Shown here in pieces: positions 53,401 to 64,000 of a stretch of 64,000 bases of DNA. The translations under genes and the position numbers were made by a program. The stretch's first letter is position 1. Every line of letters begins with the position of its first letter. The stretch is taken from positions 32,852-96,851 of the forward strand of contig VXBP01005057.1 of the NCBI GenBank assembly GCA_013400115.1. Direction: 5' to 3'. Below the pieces are notes generated by a model. The model was not told the origin of the DNA, searched no databases, and saw nothing but the letters and a program-made list of their open reading frames with translations. The DNA is from Rhinopomastus cyanomelas. Lineage: Eukaryota > Chordata > Aves > Bucerotiformes > Rhinopomastidae.

Positions 53401-55917
53401 ATAGTAAACACCTTGAGCATGGAATACAGCAGCAAGCCAAAGTTTACTGAACTAACTCTGTAGTCATGTTTAATCCACCTATGAATTAATCAACTACAAA
53501 CACATAAAAACTGTCATAGATCTGAACTTCTTCCACAAAAACTAGAGGCATCCAGAAGGCATTTACTGGCTAGCTGTCTCCTGACAATACTGCCCAGCTT
53601 TGAGGTTTCTAGCTCTGAAATACCCATTCCAAATGTTTTAATCTAAATATTTCTAACAAATATTTTCAGATAAAACATTTATTCTGAATGTCTTTATATG
53701 AAATAATATAAAGAACTAAACAACAGAATATGCAGACATCCATGCCTGCATCTTCAACTCGGAAAGTATTAGGTCATTTGATCCTACCACTACCAGGCTT
53801 GGGCACTTCGTAACTGGACCTAAAGGCAATCTAAACTTCTTATGCAGAGGAAACCAATGCAAAGGCAAGGATAAATGTCTTCCAGTTGCAACTCCATTTA
53901 TTTTTTCCTCTTCTTGAGATTGCTATTCATGATATAACCTAAACACAAGGTATATTTTATGAAGACTTGAAACAACACAGCAATAGAGTTTATTAGCAGA
54001 GGGTTAAGATCTGCTTTGCCCTATAAAACTGTCAGGTATTTAGTAGTCTTTGTCCCTAGAAAAAGCACTTATTTCCCTGTACATTGTCCTAAGCAGTGAA
54101 ACTATGCTTTCTGACCTCTTGATTGAAATACCTTATTTTGTTCTATGAGGTGCTTTTCTTGTAAGGTACATGGGTCTAGCTCTCCGTTCTGATTAACAAC
54201 AAATACGTACAGGGTTCACCATAGATGGCCACTTTCCTGCTAATAGTTTAAATAAATGAATATTACTAGTGGTCACTGGGTTGGGCAGGTGATGTTCCTA
54301 ATACAAATATGTCATCTTTATTTTATCAAGCTGTAGAGTATCTTCAGCAGCAATTAAAGCTGGAAAACAATGTGGCACAACAGCTTCCTCAGCACATATG
54401 CTTCTTTCATCTTTAGATTGGCATTTGTGTCTCCTCTTGCTTAGAGGACATAAGTGCTTCAGAAGTGATCTATTGAGGGGATCAGGGAGATAGCAGAGGA
54501 CACTAAGAATCTTAATAGAGCTTATGAGGGCCTATGAGTCTTTGTTGAGTTCATGCAAGTGAAAGAAATGCCCCAAATGTATTACCCAGAGTAAAAAAAA
54601 AACCCACCAGAATTTAAATAAATGTGACAACAGTTACACAGTTAGCTTTTATTTATTTTAAAAGACTTCATTATGTCTCATTCGAATATGTACTGCTATC
54701 TGTGTTTTAGAGCTATTTTTGCAGTATATTTTGCCTGAAAAAGTGGGTGCAGGATACTGCTATAATGTATGTATAAGCCACCTTGAATTTAATGGAAAAT
54801 GTGAGGGAGTGCCTGAAAGATTTATACATCTTAGTAATTCAACATGCTGGAGATTGCAATAGTTTTTGTGGCATCATCAGTGGAATTGATTTGATTGATG
54901 TATCAGTTAGGGCTATAATCAGCCTGACGACTCCTGCCCCTGTCAGATTATGAAATACCTAAAGTACAAGCTGTCTTGAATGTCTTCATGTGATATGGGG
55001 CTAAGTAGTGCTTTGTAATGTATTTTCTGGGTGCTCCTGTACTGGAGATTTCCTTCTATAATCAAAAACAGTCTTTGGGACCCAGCTGCCTGAAGCAATT
55101 TTGTCTCAAGAGAAAGTACTTTTGTTTGACTTGCAAATCAAATGCATCCTTCAGATTTCATACCACAGGCATTTGGCAGTTACCATCACAAAGAAGCTAA
55201 AACCACAAAAGCAGCCTTACTCCTCCCGATTGGTATGGCAATCTACAGGTTAGAGTATCGTAACATTTATCTACCCTTTCTGGGATATAAGGGACATTGG
55301 AAAGACTCATCTTTCATCTGTTGGTGGTGGTGAATACAAAAGGCTTCTGAAGTCTTTTCATGCATAGATGGATAGATCTCCTTTCTTCAGACAGATTCAG
55401 TATACTTAGTGGAAATTTAAAGAGGATATGATGGCCATTGCTATGCAAATTTAAGCATTAATTTTGTTTGAAGAAAATTTGAGACTCATCTGAAAAAGGA
55501 TTGGGTTTTTTAATTATTATTTTAAATTGGTTATTTTGAGATCTGTAAGAGTGTTCTTTGGAATAGATCTTTACTTTCCAATGTTGCTCCAATCTTTACT
55601 TATCAATGATGAGCTTAGAAAGATGTGTTTTTCCAGAAAGTCATAATGGTTTCAGTGAAAGTTCAGTTATTTTCATTAAGAACTGTATAGCTATATCCTA
55701 TGAGAATCCAATCAAAAATTTGTATTTTTTTACAAAAATTAAGACCAAAGAGATTGCAGTGAGCTACTTGCGTTTTCCAGAATTTACCCTTTTCTAACAG
55801 AAAACTTAATTTGGTCTTACCGTTCTCCTCTCTCCCTTTCCTCCTCATATATTTCTGACTCTGTTGTCCTATACTTGTTGGTGGAATCCTTCTATCACTG
55901 ATACTTATGATTTTAAC

Positions 55918-56300
55918 CATAGAATCATTTACTTTAAAAAAGTTCTTTAAAATAACTGAGTCCAACCACTACTTAAACTCTGCCAAGTCCACCGGTAAGC
56001 CTTGTCCTCAAGCTCCATATCTACACAACTTTTAAATCCGTCGAGGGATGGTGATTCAATCACCACCCTCGACAGCTTGTTCCAAGGCTTGATGACACTT
56101 TTTTTTCCTCATGTCTAACCTAAATTTACCCTGTTACAATTTGAAGCCATTTCCTCTTGTCCTATCACTTGTTACTTGTGAGAAAAGACCAAAACCCACT
56201 TCTCTACAACTCCTTTCAGGGAGCTGTAGACAGCAATAAGGTCTCCCTTCAGCTCCTTTTTTTTTTTTTTTTTTCAGATTAAATAGCCCCAGAAGCATTT
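55918..56300 (-). mobile_element. CR1 3' fragment with expanded T run
   Basis: It starts CATAGAATCATTTACTTT and contains TGAGTCCAACCACTACTTAA, CCACCGGTAAGCCTTGTCCT, GAGGGATGGTGATTCAATCA and AGGTCTCCCTTCAGC. A run of about 20 T (56260-56274 region) has expanded inside it. Confidence 0.9.
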
Positions 56301-57669
56301 TTCCCACCTAGATTATAGTAACATATGGACATCTTCCGAACAGCTATAATCTACAGCATAAGGGATAGAAACTTTCATGAGAAATATGCAGACATTATGC
56401 TGTCCAGTGGATAATTCTTCATTTTGTTTCTAGGGATAGTAATGCTAAGACACATTCAGACTTCCTGGTCAGGTGGATGGTGTTTTACTACAATAGCTAC
56501 ACTGTAGTGAGTGGTACACAACTGAGACAACTAAATTCAGAGTTGACGTACCTAATCTTCCCACAGAGTCAATAGGAAAAGGCAAGTGTCATATTCAATG
56601 TATGCAGTTTTAGAACTCCTTACTCTGATTGCACTTTGTTTTCTTTGAAAATCAACAGTCCAAATTCCACCAGAGCGTCTTACGTTATGAAGTGGAAGAA
56701 AGTAAAACATCAGAATGGCTATAAAAATGAGTAAGAAATAACCTATCTAAAAAAATCCAAATTACTGATTAACTTCTTGACCTCACAAAGAAAAAAAACT
56801 GTAATCACTTTCCACTCCTTGGCATAGACATAAGGAAGTCCATACTACCTTCCTCAATAATTGCTAGAAACTCTGTCTATAAATCAGTTGTGCCCTAAAT
56901 GGAATTGTTGTGTAGTGACTATTATATTAATTTTCAAAAGATCACAAAATTCTTCTCTTACAAATATCGTCACTTTTACCATTTAAGGAGCATTGTTTCT
57001 TAATGACTAGTATTTCAAATAGAACATACTTTTGTATTTATGTGCATATATGTTATTACTGGAATAGCACAGGATCCTACGAAAAACTTGATGTATGTTC
57101 GTTTAAATTCCATGTTATATGCAGAGCAGTTACTACAGGCACCTCTGAAAATTTTTTGCCATTCTTAACCACAGCCTACTATATATGGAAGAAAAGCAGT
57201 CAGAAAGGAATTTCAGCCTACGTGAATTGTTTAGTAGCACTGATTACATGTGTTAAGTATGATGAAGTAAGTAAACCACTGTGCTTCATTATGATAGTTA
57301 AACTTCATATCAAGCCTGATGGCTCGCCAGAAGCAATTTTCTTGAGCTCTTGAGTTTTGCTTAGTTATTTTCTTATTTTTTGTAATCATTTTTGATAGTG
57401 TAGATTCAAAGCTTTTTGTGCCAGCTGAAATCACAGCACTATAACCTAAGCACCAATAAAATCAGTAACCGTTACTGCATTAAAACTGATAGACACCCTG
57501 TGCTTGCCCATCAGGACAGCAACAACAGTTGCATGTCGGTCTGATCTAACACAGCTTCTCTTCCAGGTTCTGAAACAGCAGAGTTCCCTTGAAAAAGCAA
57601 TGGCTTCCCTGTTGCATCAAATTTGTATAATTTTTAAGACTGGCCACTTATGCTCTACCAATTTTGCTG

Positions 57670-57765
57670 GCAAATGTAAGCAATTGAGGAAACACTACAG
57701 ATTCAGATCTAAGGAAATGCTTATAGTCACCCAGCTAGCCACCACCTTGTGCCAATGGAAAGAGT
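57670..57765 (+). mobile_element. Possible MIR-like relic
   Basis: AATTGAGGAAAC, followed 40 nt later by AGTCACCCAGCTAGCCAC, recalls the MIR core. Too short and diverged to be sure. Confidence 0.35.
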
Positions 57766-58821
57766 ATTTCCAAAGTCATTCTATAAGATTTAAGATCTGA
57801 CCTTACAGAATGCTGAAACAAAAGTCATACAACTTTCATACCTGGTTCCTAAGAGGAATCCAACTGAGGAGTGCTGAAAGCTTTTCTTATATTTTTATTG
57901 GTTAGAAAGATGAATCTACCCAACCAAAAACGTGTTCCCTGGAAATGGGAACAAAATACTTTTTAGATAGCTCATTATTTTTTCCATGATTCTTTCATTT
58001 CACCCCAGTGCATTATGATGTCTGTCATCAGCATATGGACTCTTGAGTAAATGGAAACTGATTATGTATTTTGAAAATACTGGTTAAATAGAGTCCCATA
58101 TCCCCAAGAGAACAATGAGTAGGTTAATCTCATTGCTAGTGCATGTATTTGTTTACTCCCAGTGACCTGTACATCTAAATAGCATTTATGCCATTATGAA
58201 TATTAGAAGGGTTTTATCTACATCACCTTCTCTACGTGTTTTTAATATAATCAACTAATCAACAGCATTCAAGTCTCAAAGAAGTTTGTTCTTACTATTT
58301 TCTTGGGGTAGGGGGAAGTATAGGGGGAAATTTTTCAAAGGGAAGAGGCCCATTTTTGGTCATCAATATTACCTGCAAACGTGTGACAGCATTTATGTGG
58401 ACAACCATTAACATTATATAAGCAGATCCAGCAAATACATTTGCAAATGATCAGTACAGGCACCCAGCTGTAGCTGATGCTTTGCTTGTACCTTTGTGAA
58501 TATTCCCGTGGTGACTGCATGCATTAAACCATTACTAGGATTGCATTCTATACAAGCATTTTTAGCACAAACACACCTCCACCCTCCTTGTTTGAAATAT
58601 GAGTGCTGCTGTATTAAAAAGTATTTAGAAGACAGACTTAAAAAAATAAAATGTTAAGAGAACACAGTGGGGTATATTTTCAGTGTGGAGCAGAGAGATT
58701 TAACTGCATGACTTCCATTAGATTTAATGAGAACCTCACAGCTAAATCCTCACACATCACACTAGAAGATTAACCCAGAAAACACACATTGTTTACTTTT
58801 TACTAATACTCTGATTATTAC

Positions 58822-59195
58822 CACGTTCTTCCTCCTCCTCCTCTTCTTCCTCCTCCTCTTCTTCCTCCTCCTCTTCCTCCTCCACATCTTCACCTTCCTC
58901 TTCATCCTCCTCTTCTTCCTCTTCAATCTCCTCTTCCTCTTCTCGATCTATCTCCTCATCCTCCTCCTCCTCATCACCTTGCTCTTCGTTATCATCAGAA
59001 TATTCCTCCTCTTCCTCATCCTCTTCCTCTTCTTCCTCTTCTTTTTCATCCATCTCCTCTGTGCCATCAGTTTCATAGCACTCATCTACTGAAGAGTTGT
59101 CAGCTTTAACTACAAAAGGTTTTCTTTTGGGGGCAGGTTCTTGGGGTTGCTTATCTTGTGTTTTTCTTTTTTTTGCCAAAGGGCAGCCATAAACA
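58822..59195 (-). CDS. MYT1L: MYT1L exon: end of zinc finger 1 and acidic domain
   Basis: The exon opens with the third base of a Ser codon (acceptor CACAG|T) and continues [13 protein letters not shown], the last Cys half of CCHHC finger 1 followed by a basic patch that resembles a nuclear localisation signal. A proline/lysine stretch and a Ser-rich patch (NSSVDECYE) follow. The rest is almost entirely Glu and Asp and ends in 19 consecutive Glu codons (58826-58882). I place the donor at CGTG|GTAATA, so the last base is the first of a Glu codon completed by the next exon (E|DHQMN). The length is 374 nt, about 124 codons, with no stop. The finger half before the split is in an upstream exon outside the window. 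This acidic tract is a family hallmark and is expected to be disordered. An open frame extending 5' through TTG CAC is intron read-through, not a start. Confidence 0.95.
58826..58882 (-). repeat. MYT1L: Glu codon repeat (19 GAA/GAG codons)
   Basis: Nineteen consecutive Glu codons with mixed GAG and GAA at the 3' end of the acidic exon, next to Val-Asp. Mixed codons suggest the run is stabilised rather than a fresh slippage product. Confidence 0.95.
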
Positions 59196-59746
59196 CTGTG
59201 CAAAAAGAAAAGATGTAAATTATTACGTTATTCCGCAGATTTCTGAAAGTCAGCTTGTATAACTCATGTCATTTATCATATATTCTAATTCTACACCGTG
59301 ATTAGTTGCTGCTATCAGGATGCACGCTTTTTTAGAAAAATGCTGGTTGAGCAGTAACAACCAAGGGGGAGGAATTTGCAAAAAAACTGTTGTTTGCGTA
59401 AAAGTGTCACATGTGTATGCCAGTGTAGCAGTACCAGATTGACATAAATGTGTGTTTTTCCTTTTTTTCACTCTTCTGTGTGACACAACTTCCTTCTAAA
59501 GCAGATTAACATTGTTAATAAACCAGCAATCTTTTTCTCCTTGTTAGCTATCAGTTCAGTAATCAGGAATAATGTCAAGCTTCATAATTTTGTAATGTTC
59601 AGTAAGGTTTTAATTGTGTAGTTATGTATCAATACTATTTAAATAGCAAAAATATGACCACGCTCCATGGAGCTGTTTGGTGTTATTATTGTAAAGTATG
59701 AATTGCTCTTACATTCTCCAGTATTCTGCTCCACTATATGAATCAC

Positions 59747-60860
59747 AGATGCTTAAAATGGTTTTGGCTGAAAAGCACCTTAGACATCATCTAGTTCCAC
59801 CCCACCCTGCCATCAGCAGGGACACCTCTCACTAGATCAGATTGCCAAGATGTCTCACTTCATCTTGAACAATTCCAAGGAGGAGGTATCCACAGCATCC
59901 CTGGGTAACCTGTTCCAGTGCTTCACCACCCTTGTAGTGGGGAATTTCTTCCTAAAATCTAATCTAAATCTCCCCTTTTTTATCTTTAAACTATTCCCCC
60001 TTGTCCTATCACTAAAGTTCCTTATAAGGAGCCCCTCTCCAGCTTTCCTGTAGGCCCCCTTCAGGTACTGGAAGGCTGCTATAAGCCTTCTCCTCATTAC
60101 ACTTCTCTTCTCCAGGTGGAACAGCCTCAGTTCTCTCAGCTTGTATTCACAGGAGACGTGCTCCAGCCCTCTGATCATCCTTGTGGCCCTCCTCCAGATT
60201 CACTTCAACAGTTCCACATCCTTCTTGTATGGAAGGCTCTAGAACAGGATACAATGCTCTAGGTGGGTTCTTACAAGAGCAGAGTAGAGGGGAAGAATCA
60301 CCTTCCTTAACCTGCTGGTAAAACTCATTTTGATACAGCCCAAGATACGGTTGGTCACACCAAACAGCTTGATGTCATCTGCAAATTCAATGAAGGTGCA
60401 CTCAATACCACTACCCGTGTTGACAACTAAGGTGTTAAACTATACTCGACCCAAAACAGACCATGAGGAACACCACTCCTATCTGATCTCCACTTGGACA
60501 GCGAGCTGTTGATCACAACACTTTCAGTGCAACCACCCAGCCAATTCCCCATACACCAAATGGTCCATCTGTCAGATCTATATCTCTCTATTGTAGAGAT
60601 AAAGATGTCATACGAGACAGTGTCAAATTCCTTACATAAGTCCAGGTAGCTGCTTTACCCTTAACCACCAGTGCTGTAACCTTGTCATAGAAGGGCACCA
60701 GATTTTTCAGGCACAATCTGCCCTTAGTGAACCCATGATGGCTGTTACCTATCTATCACCTCCTTATTTTTCATGTCTCATCATAGTTTCTAGGAAGATC
60801 TGTTCCATGATCTTTCCAGGTACAGAGGTGAAAATGACTGGCCTGTGGATTGGATAAACG
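59747..60860 (-). mobile_element. CR1 LINE fragment, 1.1 kb, distinct subfamily
   Basis: Antisense CR1. ORF2 end is readable on the minus strand (LEHVSCEYKLRELRLFHLEK, then HWNRLPRDAVDTSSLE at 60178-59855). The plus strand shows TTCCAGTGCTTCACCACCCT and TTGTCCTATCACTAAAG, then reverse-transcriptase-derived sequence to about 60.85 kb (CCATGATCTTTCCAGGTACA). The frame is broken throughout. Confidence 0.88.
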
Positions 60861-62257
60861 GGAAGGCAAGGTCCCCAGTACAATCAAAACCAATGGTTCT
60901 CATGACCGGTGTTGGAAGTCTTATACTAAAAATAATCAAGCAATAAACTAAAACCTTTAACAGTGAAGGAAAACAGACTTTCAAAGCTGGGTACCCCTTC
61001 CTCACTAATTAGCTTAATGAACTGTAATGTAAAAGCATTTCACATTTCTGCTTTCCTACCACAGTAGCCACCTGTTTTTCTACACTATATAATCTGTGCT
61101 GGTTGAAAGTGATCACCCTTGTGTAACACCTATAACCTCCTACACAGAGTGATTGCATGCAAGAATTACTTATTGTTTTAAAAAGGTCAATTTTTTCTAA
61201 TTGTGTGATTATAAATGCTATTCAGGCTACACTGGGTGTTGGTCTTACTGTGATTAACTACTTTGTCACAATTATCTCTTCTTTCTAGCCCTTTCTGCAG
61301 ATTTACATATAATTTTCTCTTTGACATTATATTTTTATTTCTTTTAAGCTGATTACAAAATACTGAGGATTGCTTTCTTCCATCATAATAATTCTTCATA
61401 TTCTATTGGCAGAAAATGTTAAAACAGAATGTTTCATAGTGTTTAAGTACTACAGACGTGCACTTAGTGTTGCCTGTATAGTCCTTATCTTGGTCTGATT
61501 TAATTGCATCTCTGTAAGTAGGTGTGCCAATTATTCAAACCACTACTTAGGTAACAAGCATTCTATTTAAGCGCATAACCATTGTATATGTTTAACTTCC
61601 TAACTTAGCCACCGTCTTACCAAAATTGTAAAGCACTTGTTATAGGAGGTGAACAGTCTGCCTGGCACACACATATCTGAGGAGCATACACAATCACGGC
61701 AGATGGCAAAACCTGCTAAGGGAGATTTTCTATGCGTAACACAGGCACACCTCTCTCTGTATAGGGACTATGTCTTTAAAGTCTTATTCAGCGTGCTTAA
61801 ATTAAATGCCTCCCTCCATCAACATTATGAAGAAATACTCAGCCCATTTCTAAGTATCTCCACCTATCCTGATTCCAGTCCTCACTTGGATGTAGTAGTC
61901 CTAACAGGATATAGTTTCCAAATCCTGACACCAAAGTTGAAGCCTAATTGCACTAACTAGAGGGGGGAATAGACCCATCCTGTAGATCCCAGAACCCTGT
62001 GATGGTTGTATGGCACATTCTGGTGAAAAAAGCCAGTCTGATACCTCAGACAAACACAAACCCAAACTTCTATGAATTTTAAGAGTCCTAATCCTGGGAA
62101 AAGTGGAGGTCTAACTTCATGGTGTAATTTTCTTTGCAGTGTACTGTTTCTGTTGAAAGATGCTTTAATGTAAAGCCTAAAAATACAGTGAAAATCCTCA
62201 TCTCTAGGTCACCACTACTCTTCTATTTCAAATGACTGTCCTGCTTCTTGTTCTATG

Positions 62258-62830
62258 ACAGAATCACAGAATCACTCTGGTTGGAAAAGACCTCTGGAAT
62301 CATTAAGTCCACCCATCTACCTTACCTTACAAGTTCATCCCTAAACCATACCCCTCAATACTTCATCCAAACCATCTTTAAACACATCCAGGGATGGCAA
62401 CTCAACAATCTCCCTTGGAAATCTATTCCAGTGCCTGACCACTCTTTCTGTGAAAAAATTCTTCCTAATATCAAGTCTAAACCTACCCTCTTGTAAATTG
62501 AACCCACTCCCTCTTTTTCTATCACAAATAGGTTGTGAGAAGAGACCAGCACCAACCTCTCCACACTGTTCTTTCAGGTAGTTGTAGAGTGATATGGTCT
62601 CCTTTCAGCCTCCTCTTCTTCAAACTAAAGAACCCCAGCTCTTGCAGTCTTTCCTCATAAGATTTATTCTTGAGGCCCTTCACCAGCTTAGTTGCCCTCC
62701 TCTGCACCTGTTCCAGCACCTCCACATCTCTCTTGTATTGAGGTGCCCAAAACTGGACATGGTGCTCAAGATGTGGCCTCACCAATATGCAAGATGTGAC
62801 CTCTTCCTCTTGGTCAGGAGCCAGATGCTC
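62258..62830 (-). mobile_element. CR1 LINE 3' fragment
   Basis: The tail side starts GACAGAATCACAGAATCACT at about 62260. The minus strand encodes [40 protein letters not shown] and [16 protein letters not shown], the C-terminal ORF2 region. The 5' end is truncated at about 62.83 kb. Confidence 0.92.
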
Positions 62831-64000
62831 AGACTGAAAAGGAAATGTGGGACAGGCTTTCATGGAAAATATCCCACATGATCACAGTCAGGGCAGAAAC
62901 AGGAGTTCAGTCTCCATTGGTGTGGACAGTGCCTAAAACCTGAAGTAAAAGGGAAGAATTTTTTGTTGTAGTGATAGCCATACTAGTTTTATTTTGGCAT
63001 TTGCCCTGGTGCTATGGGGGTTCAGGAGCTGTCTATTTAAACTCTGAATATGAAATTCTGAATTTTTCCTGAACGTGAATTTCAGACTGTATGTAGGAAA
63101 CAGCTGGATAATTAGGAAGGAGCCCATCTCATTTAGGTGCCTGACTAAAAGAGGCTGGATCCTGGAATTCAGGAGTGGAATACAGCTTGGGGCATAGGCA
63201 CATTACAGAAACCTGTGTATCAGTTCAATGGGATCTAAGCAGACAGGGTAACATTTACTAGGTACAGGTGTCTTGCTTTCGTGTTTTCTGTTCCATCTCT
63301 TTGTGATGCATAGTACCCTCATGAAAGCTTCTTCAGTCCCATTACCATTAAGTGATTTTTTTTTCAAAATCCTAGTCTTTATTTTCAAAGATCTGAATAG
63401 GCTTAAGGCCAGCAATCTCTAGGATTTCATTTCTTTGTCTTATTATAACCTTCTTAGAATATTGTAAGTGGTAAAAGTTACACTTCAGGCAGCTCTAAGC
63501 TGAAACCATCAAGGCTATAGGGCACCAGTAGGTATGCAAGCATGACAATTTGTAGCCACTAGAGGTAGTGCGAACTTTAATATTGTCACATTAAAGCAAG
63601 AACACTAACCCCACCCTGCTCTAATCTTTGTTCAGTTAACACTCAAGTTATTTGCACAAGTTTTCGTCTAGTAATGACCCAAACCAGTCCCATTTAGAAT
63701 TTATGTCAGTCTGTGAAGCAGAGAAAACAAAAATAAAATAACAAATAAATCTAGTTTGCTTTGAACTGCTGTTTGTGTTCGACATCTAATTCTGTGACTC
63801 TTTAGATACAAACTATTGGTCAAAGGTAGAAAGACATTGTTGTCATTGCCACTTTTCATTGCCTTTAATCCTTTTTTGAATATCTAAGACATTACTTGGG
63901 ATTCAGACCCCCTAGAAAGTGCATAATAGGCAAAGAAAATCAATACCAGCTTTGATGCTTTTATGAATCTCATTAAAAAACTATTTGAAACTCAGCTATT

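Larger units (their letters stand above)
59196..64000 (-). other. MYT1L: MYT1L intron upstream of acidic exon (incomplete)
   Basis: At least 4.8 kb. The preceding exon, with the first half of finger 1 ending in HR and AG of Ser, was searched for and not found, so it lies to the right of the window. Two CR1 copies sit here (about 59747-60860 and 62258-62830). The remainder, including 60.9-62.2 and 62.9-64.0 kb, has nothing I recognise. Confidence 0.88.

Noticed and set aside
57003..57353. 116-codon plus-strand frame
   Set aside because: No recognisable features; opposite strand to the gene; intron.
59196..59203. Possible start (TTG CAC) before the acidic exon
   Set aside because: It sits in the intron just before the acceptor AG. 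The Ser codon is split and must be completed by an upstream exon.

Overview
This is vertebrate, almost certainly avian, chromosomal DNA. It is AT-rich, mostly non-coding, and scattered with CR1 retrotransposon copies of the kind that dominate bird genomes; some still show the (ATTCTATG) 3' tail. The species cannot be fixed from the sequence alone.

One gene accounts for all recognisable host coding sequence: MYT1L (myelin transcription factor 1-like, a neuronal CCHHC zinc-finger transcription factor) on the minus strand. Eleven consecutive internal coding exons are present, at (transcription order) 59195-58822, 36799-35822, 31246-31112, 28642-28552, 26256-26149, 23138-22927, 17104-16857, 14588-14352, 12758-12637, 12272-12210 and 11707-11639. 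Every junction has AG/GT borders and matching phases, and the chain gives about 879 uninterrupted codons. They run from the end of zinc finger 1 through the Glu-rich acidic domain, the long central region, fingers 2 and 3, the MYT1 linker domain and finger 4. The start codon, the first half of finger 1, fingers 5-6, the C-terminal coiled coil and both UTRs lie outside the window.

Layout, left to right: 1-11.6 kb is the intron after the last exon seen, with a degenerate CR1 at the left edge, a scrambled CR1 pair near 8.7-9.0 kb and a dead Ty3/Gypsy integrase fragment near 5.7-6.0 kb. From 11.6 to 36.8 kb ten exons are separated by introns of 0.36-5.8 kb that are poor in repeats. They hold a second probable Gypsy fossil (21.0-21.3 kb), a MIR-like SINE relic (32.8 kb), short CR1 pieces and a 35-base assembly gap beside a C homopolymer. 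From 36.8 to 58.8 kb there is one 22-kb intron with a 2.1-kb CR1 copy and several older CR1 pieces. From 59.2 to 64 kb there is intron upstream of the acidic exon, with two more CR1 copies.

I found no undescribed operating system. The most interesting signals are the two Gypsy integrase relics, the repeated intron position inside the finger exons, the scrambled CR1 next to an ambiguous base, and some perfect short hairpins of unknown meaning.
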